Source: Parachlorella kessleri
Taxonomy: Eukaryota > Chlorophyta > Trebouxiophyceae > Chlorellales > Chlorellaceae
DNA: 19,826 nt
Direction of reading: 5' to 3'
Assembly (NCBI GenBank): GCA_001598975.1
Contig: BBXU01001000.1
Location: forward strand, 1 to 19,826
The stretch's first letter is position 1. Every line of letters starts with the position of its first letter. This document shows positions 1 to 9,011 of the stretch, piece by piece. The translations under genes and the position numbers were made by a program. The notes below the pieces were generated by a model. The model was given only the letters and a program-made list of their open reading frames with translations. It had not been told where the DNA came from and did not search any database.

Positions 1-304
1 AGAGTAGCTACTGTCTGTGGAAATGGCTCACATGTTCCGGCCGTCATACCCCAGGGTCCCGTGGGGCTCCGCTTTCCATTCGGTCAGCCAGCAAGGGAGC
101 AAGCAAGCACAGCCGGCAGCCTCGGGAATGCATGTGAACTCTGCACTTAAACATGGGGTTGGATGCAGATGCGCGGCTGCTGGGTCTCTTGCGTTGCTAC
201 ACCCTGCTCTCTTGGTGAGGTACCACGTGGACTGGTCACTTCAGCCAGTGCGCAGGCATGTCGGTGCGGTAGCGCAATATTACCGCTGTGTTGGGTGAGT
301 GCAG
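1..304 (+). other. Intron sequence upstream of the first visible exon of gene 1
   Basis: No coding exon is supportable here. The short open frames show no LRR pattern and no similarity to the 5' exons of the paralogue at 12857-14676. The segment ends in an AG (303-304) that matches the acceptor before the homologous exon at 15014. The 5' exons of gene 1 (signal peptide, N-terminal cap and earlier LRRs) are therefore expected to lie to the left of the window. Confidence 0.6.
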
Positions 305-878
305 ACGCTGGTTCTGTTCTCCAACTCCCTGACGGGCCCCATCCCCGCCAACCTCATACTTCCCAGCGGCCTGCTTACGCTCAAGCTTTCTCTTAACCAG
401 CTGACAGGGAGCATCTCCAAGGACTGGAAGCTGCCAAGCACGCTCCAGGTGAGGCTGCATCGTGCAAGGGTGGTATGCGCCTGCACTGCCTCTGCTGCTC
501 TTATTGAGCCAGCGCTTGGCAGCTCCTGGGATGAGCGCTTGCCGCTTTTTCCTCCTCTCATCATCAGGGGCCAGGAAGGCTGCCTTGACCTGGCAAAGAA
601 GTCCTCCCTTCGGAAGAACCCTCCATGGTTTATTGTAAATGTGCAAATGCTACCTGCATCCTTGGATCCCTTTCACTTCTTCAGAGCTGCCACTTCCCTG
701 CCCTCCCAGACGCTGTACCTCAATGACAACCAGCTGACGGGCACCCTGGACCCCGCCTGGGAGCTGCCTGAGTCGCTTTTCGACTTCCAGATAGCTTACA
801 ACAACTTGAGCGGGCTGCTGCCGGCCTGGAACCTGCCCAACCTCAAGCTAGCCGATTTCCGGTACTGCAACTTCACCG
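305..878 (+). other. LRR exons of gene 1 (305-448 and 710-878)
   Basis: Exon 305-448 is exactly 48 codons and encodes two 24-residue repeats, starting TLVLFSNSLTGPIP and TLKLSLNQLTGSIS. Exon 710-878 holds two more, starting TLYLNDNQLTGTLDPAW and a shorter one with AYNNLSGLLPAWNLPN, then CNFT leading into the cap. The pattern LxLxxNxLTGxIPxxWxLPxSLQ is the plant-type LRR of secreted and receptor proteins, with a conserved W-x-LP in this family. Exon borders are in phase 0 at repeat borders. The donor of the first exon is at 449 and of the second at 879; the second donor sits inside a tandem repeat. Confidence 0.88.
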
Positions 879-3800
879 GTGAGGCACGCACGGTACTGCA
901 ACTTCACCGGTGAGGCACGCACGGTACTGCAACTTCAGCGGTGGGGAAGGCACGGTACTGCAACCTCACCGGTGAGGCAGGCAGGGGAGGCTGCCCCTCG
1001 CCACTCCTTGCTTGTCAACCAGATGGCAAGGTGAAACCTTGCCAATGCAGCAGGTTGGGTTGCGCTAGGGCTTCTCCCTTACGTACTCCGCATTTGCTAC
1101 TGTGCCAAGAGAGTGTGGCCTGCGGCTTGTCATGGTGCAGGCCCTCTCCCTGCCTATCCGGTTCAGCCCACCACCACAGTCGCCGTGATGCCTCAGTCGG
1201 GGGACGGCTTTTGTGGAGAGGTGAGAGGCCTGCTGCTGTTGCTGCTGGTGTGACTGTGACTTTCCTTGGGCTTCTTACACCTGGCTGGTGCACCCTGAAC
1301 CCCCGGGTTAACACCCACCGACCCGCCACCACCACCATTACCACACATGCTGGCACTCGCGTTGGTGAAACTCAGTACCTGTTGGAACTTATGTGCTGCT
1401 GTTTAGTCCACCTGGAACATCTCTATTCCAGCCTGGCCTTCAGCGGAAAATGGTGCCAACCCACCCTGCTCTCAATGTCGAGTTGTGCGATGGGGGTTGC
1501 CCTCTTGATGTGTTCCTGCGGCCCTGGGCTCACATCAGTGCTGAATGCTTATCAACTCCTACTGCTTGTTCAGGTCCCCTCGTCGCCCCCCTACTACAAG
1601 AACAAACCCAGCCTCCTCACTTTTACCCAAAGACTTGGCAACAGCAGCTTGGATAGTTGCCCTCCAGATACACCCCCACCCTACACCTACCCCCCAGCCG
1701 GCTCCCCACCGCCGCAGTCACCCTTTCCTCTGCCTCCCACCAACCCCAGCCCCAGCCCATCTCCCAGCCCAGGTAAACGTCTGAACCCAGCTTGCCCAAC
1801 CGCCCAACTTTCCCGGCCTGGTTGTCATGTACTCTGTCCACATATTCCATGTAGTGGCGTTTGGGATTTGCGCAGTGGTGCCTGTGGTATAGGCATGGCG
1901 CACGGTTATGTGTGTATAAAATACGCAATTAACTTGAAGAGGGGCTGAAGCCTCACTGAAACCGTGCATCAACGCTTGTGGGTGCAGGGAATGTCACAAG
2001 CGGTGGCGGCGGCGGGAGCAGCAGCACTGTGGGCATCGCTGTAGGCCTGGCAGTGGGAGTGGTGGCTTCAGGTTGGTAGTGTAGTGTAAGCGGAAGCAGC
2101 AGTGCTTGGCCTTCCGACCCTGTGGCTGTTCCCTCTGGCAGCCAACATGGATGATGTATGCCACACTTGTGTTGTTGCAAGGGAGGTTGTATTAAAGAAG
2201 GAGTAGTTGGCAGCGGAGGGACAGCTAGTGTTGCGTTGCAAAACCAGAGGCAAGGAGCTGGGGATGCTATGTCAGGCTTGCCATCCAGCTGCCCTTCAAC
2301 ACAGGGGTGTTGATGCGCAACACCGCAAGCTCTTCGCTGCTTCGTCTCCCCAACTCCCTCCCCGCCCTTGATCTCCTTCCCTACGCCCAGGCACCCACAC
2401 ACTGGCTGGTATGGTGGTGCAGTGGCAGCTGTCCTCGGCGTGTGGTGGTGGATAAGGAGAAGCAGGAGAAGGAGGAGGAGGCATGTCGGTGCCCCTGTCT
2501 CCCAAGAAAGCTTCCCACCCAAATCAAGTGAGAGCTTCACCGTGTTGCACTGTCACAGCGGTGTGCGGGGGTGCATGTGGTCCCTACCAACATCTTACTG
2601 CGGGGCAACCGTGACTGACCAACTACAAGCTGGCCAGGCTGCAGTCTTGTGTCAGCAATCTCCTGCCCTTTGGTCAGCATGTAGCCAATGCAGGCTGAGC
2701 CAAGAGGTGGTTTTAGTAGCCTCAAGTTCTGCAGATACTTTGAGGGAGGCCAGGCCAGGCCCCCACAGCATTGTCACTTGACACTGTTGCGCTCTCTGCT
2801 GGCCTAAGGGCGGTGCGTAGTGCCACAAGCGCTCTAGAACAGCAGCAACCAGTTGATGGCCCTTGTGTTCCCTTTCTGTCTGCAGGTCTGGAGGACGATG
2901 TGGAGAGCAGCCCAGGGCAGAGGTGCTCCCCCGGCAAGGGCGGCTTTGAGGAAGCAGCAGAGGAGCTGAGCTTCAGGCAAGTATGCTATCTTGCAAGTTT
3001 GGGGGGTCCAGAAGCTGCTGACAAACGTGCATCTGGCAGGCAGGCAGACTGAGAGCCGCTGGAAGCTGTCCAGCCAAGGTATAGCAGAAGCACAGCAAGC
3101 GCCATGTGGTATGGGGTCAGGCATGTCCCGCCTGCTCTCAGCAACCTAGGCACCCACGCTCTTGCCTCGTTTGTCTCGCTCTTGCCTCATTGGTGTTTCT
3201 GGTGTTGAGGATGAGCACCATGTGGTGTTCTCATGTCGTGTTTGTCGCAGGTCTGCGCATGCAGTTTGTAGATCTTTTCCCCGCAGCCAGCCAACGTCTA
3301 GCTGGCTTTTTGTCTCAAAGTCAAGATGAAGTAGCCCATTTTTTCGACTCATGCTTTCATTATGACGTCTGCACCACATTTGAGCCTCGCTGGCTCTGAT
3401 TCTGTGGTTTCTGTTTCTTAGTTTGTTAGGGTGTCCTGTGTTTGGGCAGGTGAGTTGGTGGGGGTGGGTGAAAGGGAAAGGCCACCCCCAATAACTTCAT
3501 GCCTGCTGGTTGCCTGCCGGCTGCCTGCCAGCTACAAGTATCAGAGTCGAACTGAACAAGAAAGTTCTCGCCCAGTTGAACAGCTTTTGTGTTGCTCTGA
3601 TGATTGCAGCGCAACGGATCCTGCCAACAGCGGCTTCCGGGCGTGCACTGCCAGCACTTCATCTGAGGCTGCGCAGGGGGATCCAGTGCTGGCTGTAGCC
3701 CTCAAGACCGGAGTCTCCGATGGTATGCAAAGCGCAAGGGGCGGTGGGACCTGCTGCTTAGGCATTCATGCCCCCGGCTTCCGCCTGCCCTGCTATAGTG

Positions 3801-6800
3801 TTGCAGGCAGGCTTTGCTGTGCAGGGCTTGCTGCGCTAGCACTAACTTAGCTTGGAAGGGGGATGGTCACGTGGGTATGCCATGTTCCTCGAAAGGTCTG
3901 TGCGTTGCTTGGCTTGGGCCAGGTTGGCAGCTCCTGAGCAGACAATACCGTTGCTCTGCATCAAGCACAACCAAGGCGGTCCAGCCCTCGACAGGTAGCT
4001 AGCAGCTAGGTGTACCCAAGTCCCCTCCTCGCCTGCCTGGGAATGCAGGCAGCGTGGCTGAGTCGGCGGCATTGCAGCAAGGCATGAGCCGGCAGACCTT
4101 GGAGATGTTGGCGCTGCGCATGTGGATCATCGACTTCGACACGCTGGAGCTGCAGCGGCAGATTGGGGAGGGATCCTTTGGCAGGGTGAGATGAGGCGGC
4201 AGGCTTGAGTTTGGCAGCTGGCCCAACCGGGATTGGTGGCAGGGATGCATCCTGCTTAGCCCAGGCCAACTGCATGCCGCCTCTGACTGCTACTGTCTGT
4301 GTCGGGTTGAGAAGTGGAACTTGCCATTGTCCTTTCTGTTGCTCCTGCCTGTGTGTTGAGACTGCTATCTGCTGCGCCCTGCCCTGCCAGGTGTACTTGG
4401 CCACGTGGCAGCACACTCCTGTGGCTGTGAAGATCCTGCTCAACACCGCTCTGGATGTCTACAGCGAGGAGGCAGTCAAGCAGGCACTCACACTGTCAAG
4501 TCCAGTGCTGGAGAACCTACAAAAGGTGCGAGAAGGGCTGTCTGACGGCCCTCGATACATGCTGTGGACATACAAGGGGGCGGTCAAGTGTTGCCAACTT
4601 CGGTGTCGGGATGTGCCGAAGTCTTGCCCGCACCCTAGCAGGCAAGGCACCGGTACACCTTGTGCTTTTTCCCCGTCCCTGAATACTTACAGGAGCTGTG
4701 CTTCTGAGCCGCCTGTAGCACCTCCCCTGCCACTTTAGTCAAGTGTTGCCATTTCTCATCTGAAATGATTTTCTCCATATCCTAGCAAGGACATGCACTC
4801 CCGCATTGTTACCTGCCTGCCTTTGAGGGTTGGCATCCCAAACCCCCCCCCTCCTCCGCTCAACATGGTCAATGACTTTTCCCATCCCACCCATGCATGC
4901 AGGAGGCGGCCCTGATGTGCTCCCTGCGCCACCCGTCTATCGTGACCTTCCTCGGTGTGTGCCCTGTCCCGCCGTGTGTCGTGACCGAGTACTGTGCTCG
5001 CGGCTCCCTAGCCGATGTGCTGCGTACTGCGAGGCAGTCACCGGCGGCGGCGGCCAAGCTTGACTGGCTGCGGCGGCTCAACATGGTAGGCTGCTGTGCT
5101 GCTGGCCACTGCTCGTATGGTTCTTATGGCTGCTTGATTGAACACAAGGTGCTGCTGTCGCTATGGGGTGTGGTAAGAACTGGTGGCGCCTCAGGTAGGG
5201 CGGCCGTTGGCAGGAGTAATGGTCTGGTAAGAGCCCGGGTCTTGGTGCTCCCGCTGTGAATGCCTGTGCTACACTCCTTCACGCATTTCCGCCCATCACC
5301 TCCATCGCCTGGTAAGGCTGCTAGCAATGGTGAGCTGATGTGCCTAGGACAGCGCTGCGCCAATGAAGCCACTCTACACTGATGCGCTTGTCGCTGCTGG
5401 CGCAGATGCTGGACACAGCCAAAGGGATGCTGCACCTCCACTCCCACAGCCCAGCTATCATCCACCGAGACCTGAAGAGCGCCAACCTGTGGGTGCCTGC
5501 CAGCACCACCGTTTCCATACCCTGTTGAGGTGGCTACTTTGCCTGTGGTGGCTGGTCGTAGAACCCTGCCTTATCGCTGTCACTGTGCCACTGGCCCGGT
5601 GCCTCTACTCTTTCATAACACAGGGGGTCAGGAGGCATAGCCTTATTGACAGCACCCCTCCTACCCATCACAACAGCATCGATTGTGCAGCATGTAAGGC
5701 AACTGAAGTAGGTTCGCTGCTTGCAAATGCAGGCTGGTTGACACCCACTGGCGGTGCAAGGTCAGCGACTTCAACCTGTCGCGCATCCTGGAGGACCGTG
5801 TCGTGCTCAGCAGCGCCATGGCAACCAACCCGCGCTGGCTGGCGCCCGAGGTGCTGGAGGGGCAGCCCGCAACACTGCAGTCGGTGAGCGCTTGGGGGTT
5901 GGCGGGCAAGGGTAGGAGTTTGAAAGGGCTGTGGGGGTGACCAAACGGTGACTCACCCCTACGCTCGCTGGCCCCGCTCGTGCTCGGGAGGCGAAGCCAG
6001 TCAGCATCATAGTCGGTGATAAAAAGCTGCAGGTACGAGGTGTAAGTCTGAGTCGCACACCACCTCTGCCCAGTTCATTTTGCCAGGCCGCAGGTCGCGG
6101 GGGGGGGGGGGGGGACCCCAGAAGAGGGCAGCCTGCGACAGCGATGAAGTTGTTGCAAGGGATTTCGCTTCGTACCTACACGGCCTGCTGGCGTTGCCTT
6201 GGCCCCTGCCTGCAAGGCGCTTTCCTGTTGGAGCAACACTGTACCACCGCTGGCATGATGCCATTTGGCTGCCTTGCTACCTGCAGGACGTGTACTCCTT
6301 TGGAGTTGTGCTGTGGGAGGTTCTGACCTGGGATGTACCTTTTGCCAACGACAACCACTTCCAGGTTGGATATTGGTAGGCGAGTGCTGCTGCCCCCTGT
6401 GTTCGCTTGTGCGGTTAACTCTTGCAAGGGATGGTGGGGGTGGGAGGATGATGTCATACCACTTGAGGCCTGCTTCCGCTGGAATAGTTTGCTGCCAGCA
6501 TCTACCATGGGCTGGCTGTGGTGGGCACGTCTGGGAGATGCTTTCATGCAAAATCAGCAGGCCCTTGGACACGTATGTGCACTCGAATCATGAGGTCGGC
6601 CCCTATCTGCTGCTTGCAGCCGTCCAGCGTATGAAGGCAGGCGGGGTGGCCACCCCTCGGCAGGGGCCCTGGACCATTCCCATAGACATGAAGAACATCA
6701 CCAGATTTCCTCGACTGTCATTCCCCCATGACCGTCTGTGTGCTTGCAGCTGATCAAGCATGTGGCGGCAGGGGGACGGCCGCCCATCCCCGCACGGCAG

Positions 6801-7390
6801 GAGCTGCCCGGGAGGGAGGGCGGGGAGGCGGGCGGCCTGGATGACTATGTGGCGCTGATGCGGCGGTGCTGGGCGCAGGCGCCGGAGGAGCGGCCTTCAT
6901 TCCAATACGTTGTTGGCATATTCAAGTAGGCTTGCTCTGCTCAGCTTCCCCAGCCAGTTGCTATTTGCACTTCTGGCACAAGACTTGCAAAATGGATGGG
7001 CCGGGCGGCGACCCCCGTTCTAGAACACTGCGGGTGCTTCCTGGTATACCTACGTAGGATTCCCTTGCGGTTGCCCTCCGCTGCTTTGAGCGGGGCGCGG
7101 ACGTGCTGCACGTGTTGATAGTAAGAGGCTGTTGGATTGAACCTGGAGGGTGTGCGTCTCGACTGCGGCTTTACCTGGTAGCCAGACTGCAGGTTGATGT
7201 GCAAGTGCATTTAAACACATGTGGATGAGTTGCTGTGACCCTGTGCTGCTGTGCCAGGGACATTCTCACAAGAGCAACGTCGGGTCGGCGGTCAGCTGCC
7301 AAGGCACCTGGGGAGGCTGACAAGCTTGATGCGCTCTTGGACGAGCATATTCCGGGATCCCCTGGGCCAGGGACCGGCTGCTCAACATGA
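305..7390 (+). CDS. LRR receptor-like TKL protein kinase, gene 1 (5' partial, 16 exons visible)
   Basis: Exons inferred from GT/GC-AG borders, frame continuity and the paralogue: 305-448, 710-878, 1180-1220, 1574-1772, 1988-2071, 2423-2527, 2886-2976, 3532-3722, 4049-4185, 4391-4525, 4903-5085, 5406-5488, 5733-5883, 6287-6364, 6750-6925, 7258-7390. They join to 2100 bases with no internal stop, giving 699 residues plus TGA. Domains in the visible protein: about four LRRs (1-110), C-terminal cap GFCGE, Pro/Ser-rich stalk (119-184), transmembrane helix (about 199-223), Arg-rich juxtamembrane segment, then a TKL kinase (about 370-660). The predicted role is a plasma-membrane receptor that phosphorylates Ser/Thr (or Tyr) targets after an outside ligand is sensed; the ligand is unknown. 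The N terminus is outside the window. The gene model is inferred; domain identity is strong. Confidence 0.85.
861..984. repeat. Tandem repeat, four 31-base units, spanning an exon end and splice donor
   Basis: Units begin at 861, 892, 923 and 954, each starting ggtactgcaacttcaccggt or a close variant. Units 1 and 2 are identical; units 3 and 4 carry a few substitutions. Unit 1 contains the last 18 bases of the LRR exon and its donor, so units 2-4 repeat the exon end and a candidate GT donor inside the intron. The paralogue has a single copy at the matching place (around 15555-15580). Confidence 0.93.
1180..1220 (+). other. 41-base micro-exon, LRR C-terminal cap of gene 1
   Basis: With one carried base from the previous exon, it reads VAVMPQSGDGFCGE and ends in phase 0 before gtgaga. 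The paralogue has an exon of the same length at 15801-15841 reading VIVMPQSGEGFCGE. This closing segment, with G-x-CG, resembles the end of the LRR block in plant LRR receptor kinases. Strong conservation between copies supports a real exon despite its size. Confidence 0.85.
1574..1772 (+). other. Pro/Ser-rich extracellular stalk exon of gene 1
   Basis: Acceptor gttcag at 1568-1573 and donor gtaaac at 1773. The translation opens VPSSPPYY, contains a single Cys in SCPPDTPPPYTYPPAG, and ends in a run of Ser-Pro dipeptides (PSPSPSPSPG). Ser-Pro repeats are typical of hydroxyproline-rich wall glycoproteins of chlorophytes and suggest an extended, possibly O-glycosylated stalk between the LRRs and the membrane. 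The paralogue exon 16179-16386 is nine bases longer but has the same layout. Confidence 0.85.
1988..2527 (+). other. Transmembrane exons of gene 1 (1988-2071 and 2423-2527)
   Basis: The helix is split by an intron (2072-2422). Exon 1988-2071 gives a Gly/Ser stretch, then VGIAVGLAVGVVAS; exon 2423-2527 continues VAAVLGVWWWIRRSRRRRRRH. Joined, this is about 25 hydrophobic residues ending in three Trp and followed by a run of Arg, the normal stop-transfer signal placing the C terminus in the cytosol. The acceptor chosen is the AG at 2421-2422, because it alone keeps frame with the preceding phase-1 donor and gives the same junction in the paralogue. The donor gttggt at 2072 is weak but identical in both copies. 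Confidence 0.85.
2886..3722 (+). other. Juxtamembrane exons of gene 1 (2886-2976 and 3532-3722)
   Basis: These exons encode a polar cytosolic linker. The first reads SLEDDVESSPGQ and ends ELSFR across the junction. The second begins SYKYQSRTEQESSRP, contains LLCCSDDC, and ends AAQGDPVLAVALKTGVSD. Both ends are recognisable in the paralogue, less so the middle, so this is the fastest-changing part of the pair. The first exon ends at a GC donor (ag|gcaagt at 2977-2978), whereas the paralogue has GT. No known domain is seen; it may carry phosphorylation sites. Confidence 0.75.
4049..5085 (+). other. Kinase N-lobe and hinge exons of gene 1 (4049-4185, 4391-4525, 4903-5085)
   Basis: Exon 4049-4185 ends in the glycine loop LQRQIGEGSFGR (GEGSFG, residues 381-386). 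Exon 4391-4525 continues VYLATWQHTPVAVKILL, giving the ATP-binding Lys of VAVK (residue 401). Exon 4903-5085 starts with the likely helix-C Glu (433) in EAALMCSLRHPSIVTFLG, then the hinge VTEYCARGSLADVLR. The Lys-to-Glu spacing is about 32 residues, longer than in a typical kinase (19 in PKA). The exons are in phase 0 throughout. The LRHPSIV and EYCARGSL signatures point to the TKL group close to Raf-like kinases. Confidence 0.9.
5406..7390 (+). other. Kinase C-lobe and C-terminal exons of gene 1 (5406-5488, 5733-5883, 6287-6364, 6750-6925, 7258-7390)
   Basis: Exon 5406-5488 gives the catalytic loop IIHRDLKSANL (Asp 515, Lys 517, Asn 520). Exon 5733-5883 gives VSDFNLSR (metal-binding Asp 533 kept, Gly replaced by Asn 535) and the activation segment ending NPRWLAPEVLEG. 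Exon 6287-6364 reads DVYSFGVVLWEVLTWDVPF. Exon 6750-6925 has RRCWAQAPEERPSF, the usual subdomain XI. The last exon adds DILTRATSG and an Ala/Gly-rich tail ending CST before TGA at 7388-7390. If the intron at 6926 is kept, translation instead stops at TAG 6927-6929. The last exon has only a frame-fit and AG acceptor in support. Confidence 0.85.
6099..6114. repeat. Run of 16 G in an intron of gene 1
   Basis: Uninterrupted G run inside the intron 5884-6286. It could form a G-quadruplex and is a likely place for a length error in the assembly; it does not touch a coding frame. Confidence 0.95.
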
Positions 7391-7890
7391 GCAAGGCAGT
7401 GCCCAAGAAGCCGGCTAAGGAGGAGCCCAAGGCATGAGCAAGTCCAGGAGCGGTGGAAGCAGATTCAACCATCGGTGGGAGGCAAGCTGGCAAGTGCTAG
7501 TGGCCACAGATGATAGAGGTGGGGTTGTCTGCCAGGCAGGCAATCATACTACTATCATACTACTATAGTGCTACAAACGACTCTCACTATTACTGAGCAC
7601 AACTCGAGGTTTGTAGTACCTGACAGAGCAGGAACGCATGAGCAATCCCGGGCATACAGAAAACAAAGTGATGCCGCACTCGGATGCACAACCTTTGCAG
7701 CAGCGCAGGCTAAGAGCGTGGTGCAATGACTTCTGAGCCCTGCCTAGCTGCAAACCCCGGCAGGCGTGTCCATGCTACAACTGTGGTGCCTTCTGCGTCT
7801 TGTTTGTCATTACTTGCATTGGCATCCATTACATACTAGTGTTTGCAAGTGTTTATCATCACATGAGGTCTGTGTAAGGCCTATTATCTT
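7391..7890 (+). other. Probable 3' UTR of gene 1
   Basis: Begins after the TGA at 7388-7390 and is closed by a TGTAA signal at 7873-7877. It contains an 11-base direct repeat (catactactat twice, 7545-7566). A lysine-rich reading (SKAVPKKPAKEEPKA) lies just past the stop in another frame, up to a TGA at 7436-7438. It could be chance, or an older C terminus shifted out of frame. Confidence 0.5.
7873..7877 (+). terminator. TGTAA polyadenylation signal for gene 1
   Basis: TGTAA is the common poly(A) signal of chlorophyte algae, with cleavage usually 10-20 bases downstream. It is the first TGTAA on this strand after the stop codon of gene 1, about 480 bases away, and no other gene on this strand lies near enough to use it. 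Confidence 0.5.
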
Positions 7891-8536
7891 GTCAGCCCAG
7901 TAGCCTTCAGCACCTTAGCTCAGCGGATTCCCCCACTCCAATCCCTTCCTGGTATCTGTGCTTCGGGATGGCCTACATGCATGATATGTGAAGCAGTGGG
8001 CGCTTGCTTGCTGTATCCTTCTGTGGCCTCAGTTGAGTGTACATTCATGGAGTGACATGGTATCATTGGAATGTTCAGAACGGTCACACTAGTTACAGCA
8101 TTGCACAACCTTGCAAGGCCCGATACGCAAACTCTCAACCTTCACCTGCTATCCGCGCCTTGGTGGGACATGGCATGGTGGAGTGAGGTGTACTGCATGC
8201 CTCGATGGCGCAAGGGACGATTCTTCCATTCTTCTCAGCTGGCCCGAGGGCACAAAGCATCCGATGTTACTTCTCACAAGGTCACCGTCCCGGCTCTGGG
8301 TACTTGCAATGGTATCCATGTATCATAAGGCTGGTCCTGCAAAGGAGCAAATCAGAGGTGCCCAAATCAGAGAATGCCAGCCACCTCATACCAGGGAGAG
8401 GCTTTGATGAGTTGTTGACTGCTGAACATTCTGGAGTAGCTACTATAGGTGACTCACTTACGCAGCCTCCATATTCTCACGATTGCTGGCAAACTGGCTC
8501 TAAAGGACTGCCCACCGGCATACCATACCTGGTTTG
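7891..8536. other. Intergenic stretch with no gene recognised
   Basis: Nothing convincing on either strand. The open frames are short and have no recognisable motif. There is a 10-base direct repeat (caaatcagag at 8348 and 8363), of no clear meaning. Confidence 0.5.
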
Positions 8537-8827
8537 TCACAGATGTAGGATGTCTCTTGGTTGCGCTTCCGGTCTGCCATGCTGCCCAGCCAGTTGCAGG
8601 CGTGGGGCAGGACCTCCCATGCCCGCACAGGCGGCACACCCCCGCTGCGCTGCACCCCCGTGGGCTTCAACAGCTGCTGGCGTGAGGCCATACCCACGAG
8701 ACTGCCCCCCCGCCGTGGCAAAGGTGACCCCCACCATGGCAGCATCCTGCAGGCTCCGCGGCTTGCTCAGGTCAGATTGCCCAGCCGCTGCAGCCCACTG
8801 TATGTCCTCCTCTGTGACAACAGGCGC
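8537..8827 (-). pseudogene. Coding-like remnant B on the minus strand, unidentified
   Basis: Read on the minus strand from an AG acceptor (aagcag, 8828-8833), a frame stays open for about 96 codons to a TGA at 8537. It begins APVVTEEDIQWAAAAGQ, continues SDLSKPRSLQDAAMVGVTF, then becomes low-complexity Ala/Gly-rich. The first half has the mixed residue use of a real protein; I do not recognise the family. It lies downstream, in transcription direction, of remnant A (9012-9576) and may be another exon of the same gene, but I could not find a splice join that keeps frame. A 230-codon frame overlaps it on the + strand and looks less protein-like. Confidence 0.3.
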
Positions 8828-8870
8828 CTGCTTGCGTGAGCTAGATTATAGAAGCAAGCAAGATTTGGGG

Positions 8871-8884
8871 TGCTTATATAAGCA
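8871..8884. promoter_or_regulatory. 14-base palindrome with a TATA core
   Basis: tgcttatataagca is a perfect palindrome containing TATATA. It lies 44 bases upstream of remnant B on the minus strand and could have been a TATA box for either strand. No intact gene follows at a suitable distance, so function is doubtful. Confidence 0.2.
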
Positions 8885-9011
8885 TGAGGGCTGGTAGTTT
8901 CCTAGAGCATGGGTCAAATCAAGCAAGGCGGCAAAGGGGGCAAAAACCACACCTGGTTTTCTTCTGACAAGACAGCTTGCCACTTGTCATGGAAGGCGCC
9001 TCGTCAGGCGA

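Noticed and set aside
861..984. Four regular repeats considered as a CRISPR array
   Set aside because: Units are directly adjacent with no unique spacers, and the setting is a eukaryotic gene; this is a minisatellite.
941..1948. 335-codon open frame on the + strand
   Set aside because: It reads through an intron, the 41-base exon, another intron and the stalk exon in the wrong frame; the paralogue supports the split exon model instead.
1953..2540. 195-codon minus-strand open frame over the membrane exons
   Set aside because: Poly-Leu and His runs are the antisense of the Arg/Gly-coding exons; shadow frame.
4205..4738. 177-codon + frame across the kinase N-lobe
   Set aside because: Contains the real exon 4391-4525, but the flanks are introns with GT-AG borders shared with the paralogue.
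8205..8897. 230-codon open frame on the + strand in the intergenic region
   Set aside because: Cys/Pro/Ala-rich low-complexity composition, no motif, and it lies opposite a more protein-like minus frame. Kept only as a possibility.
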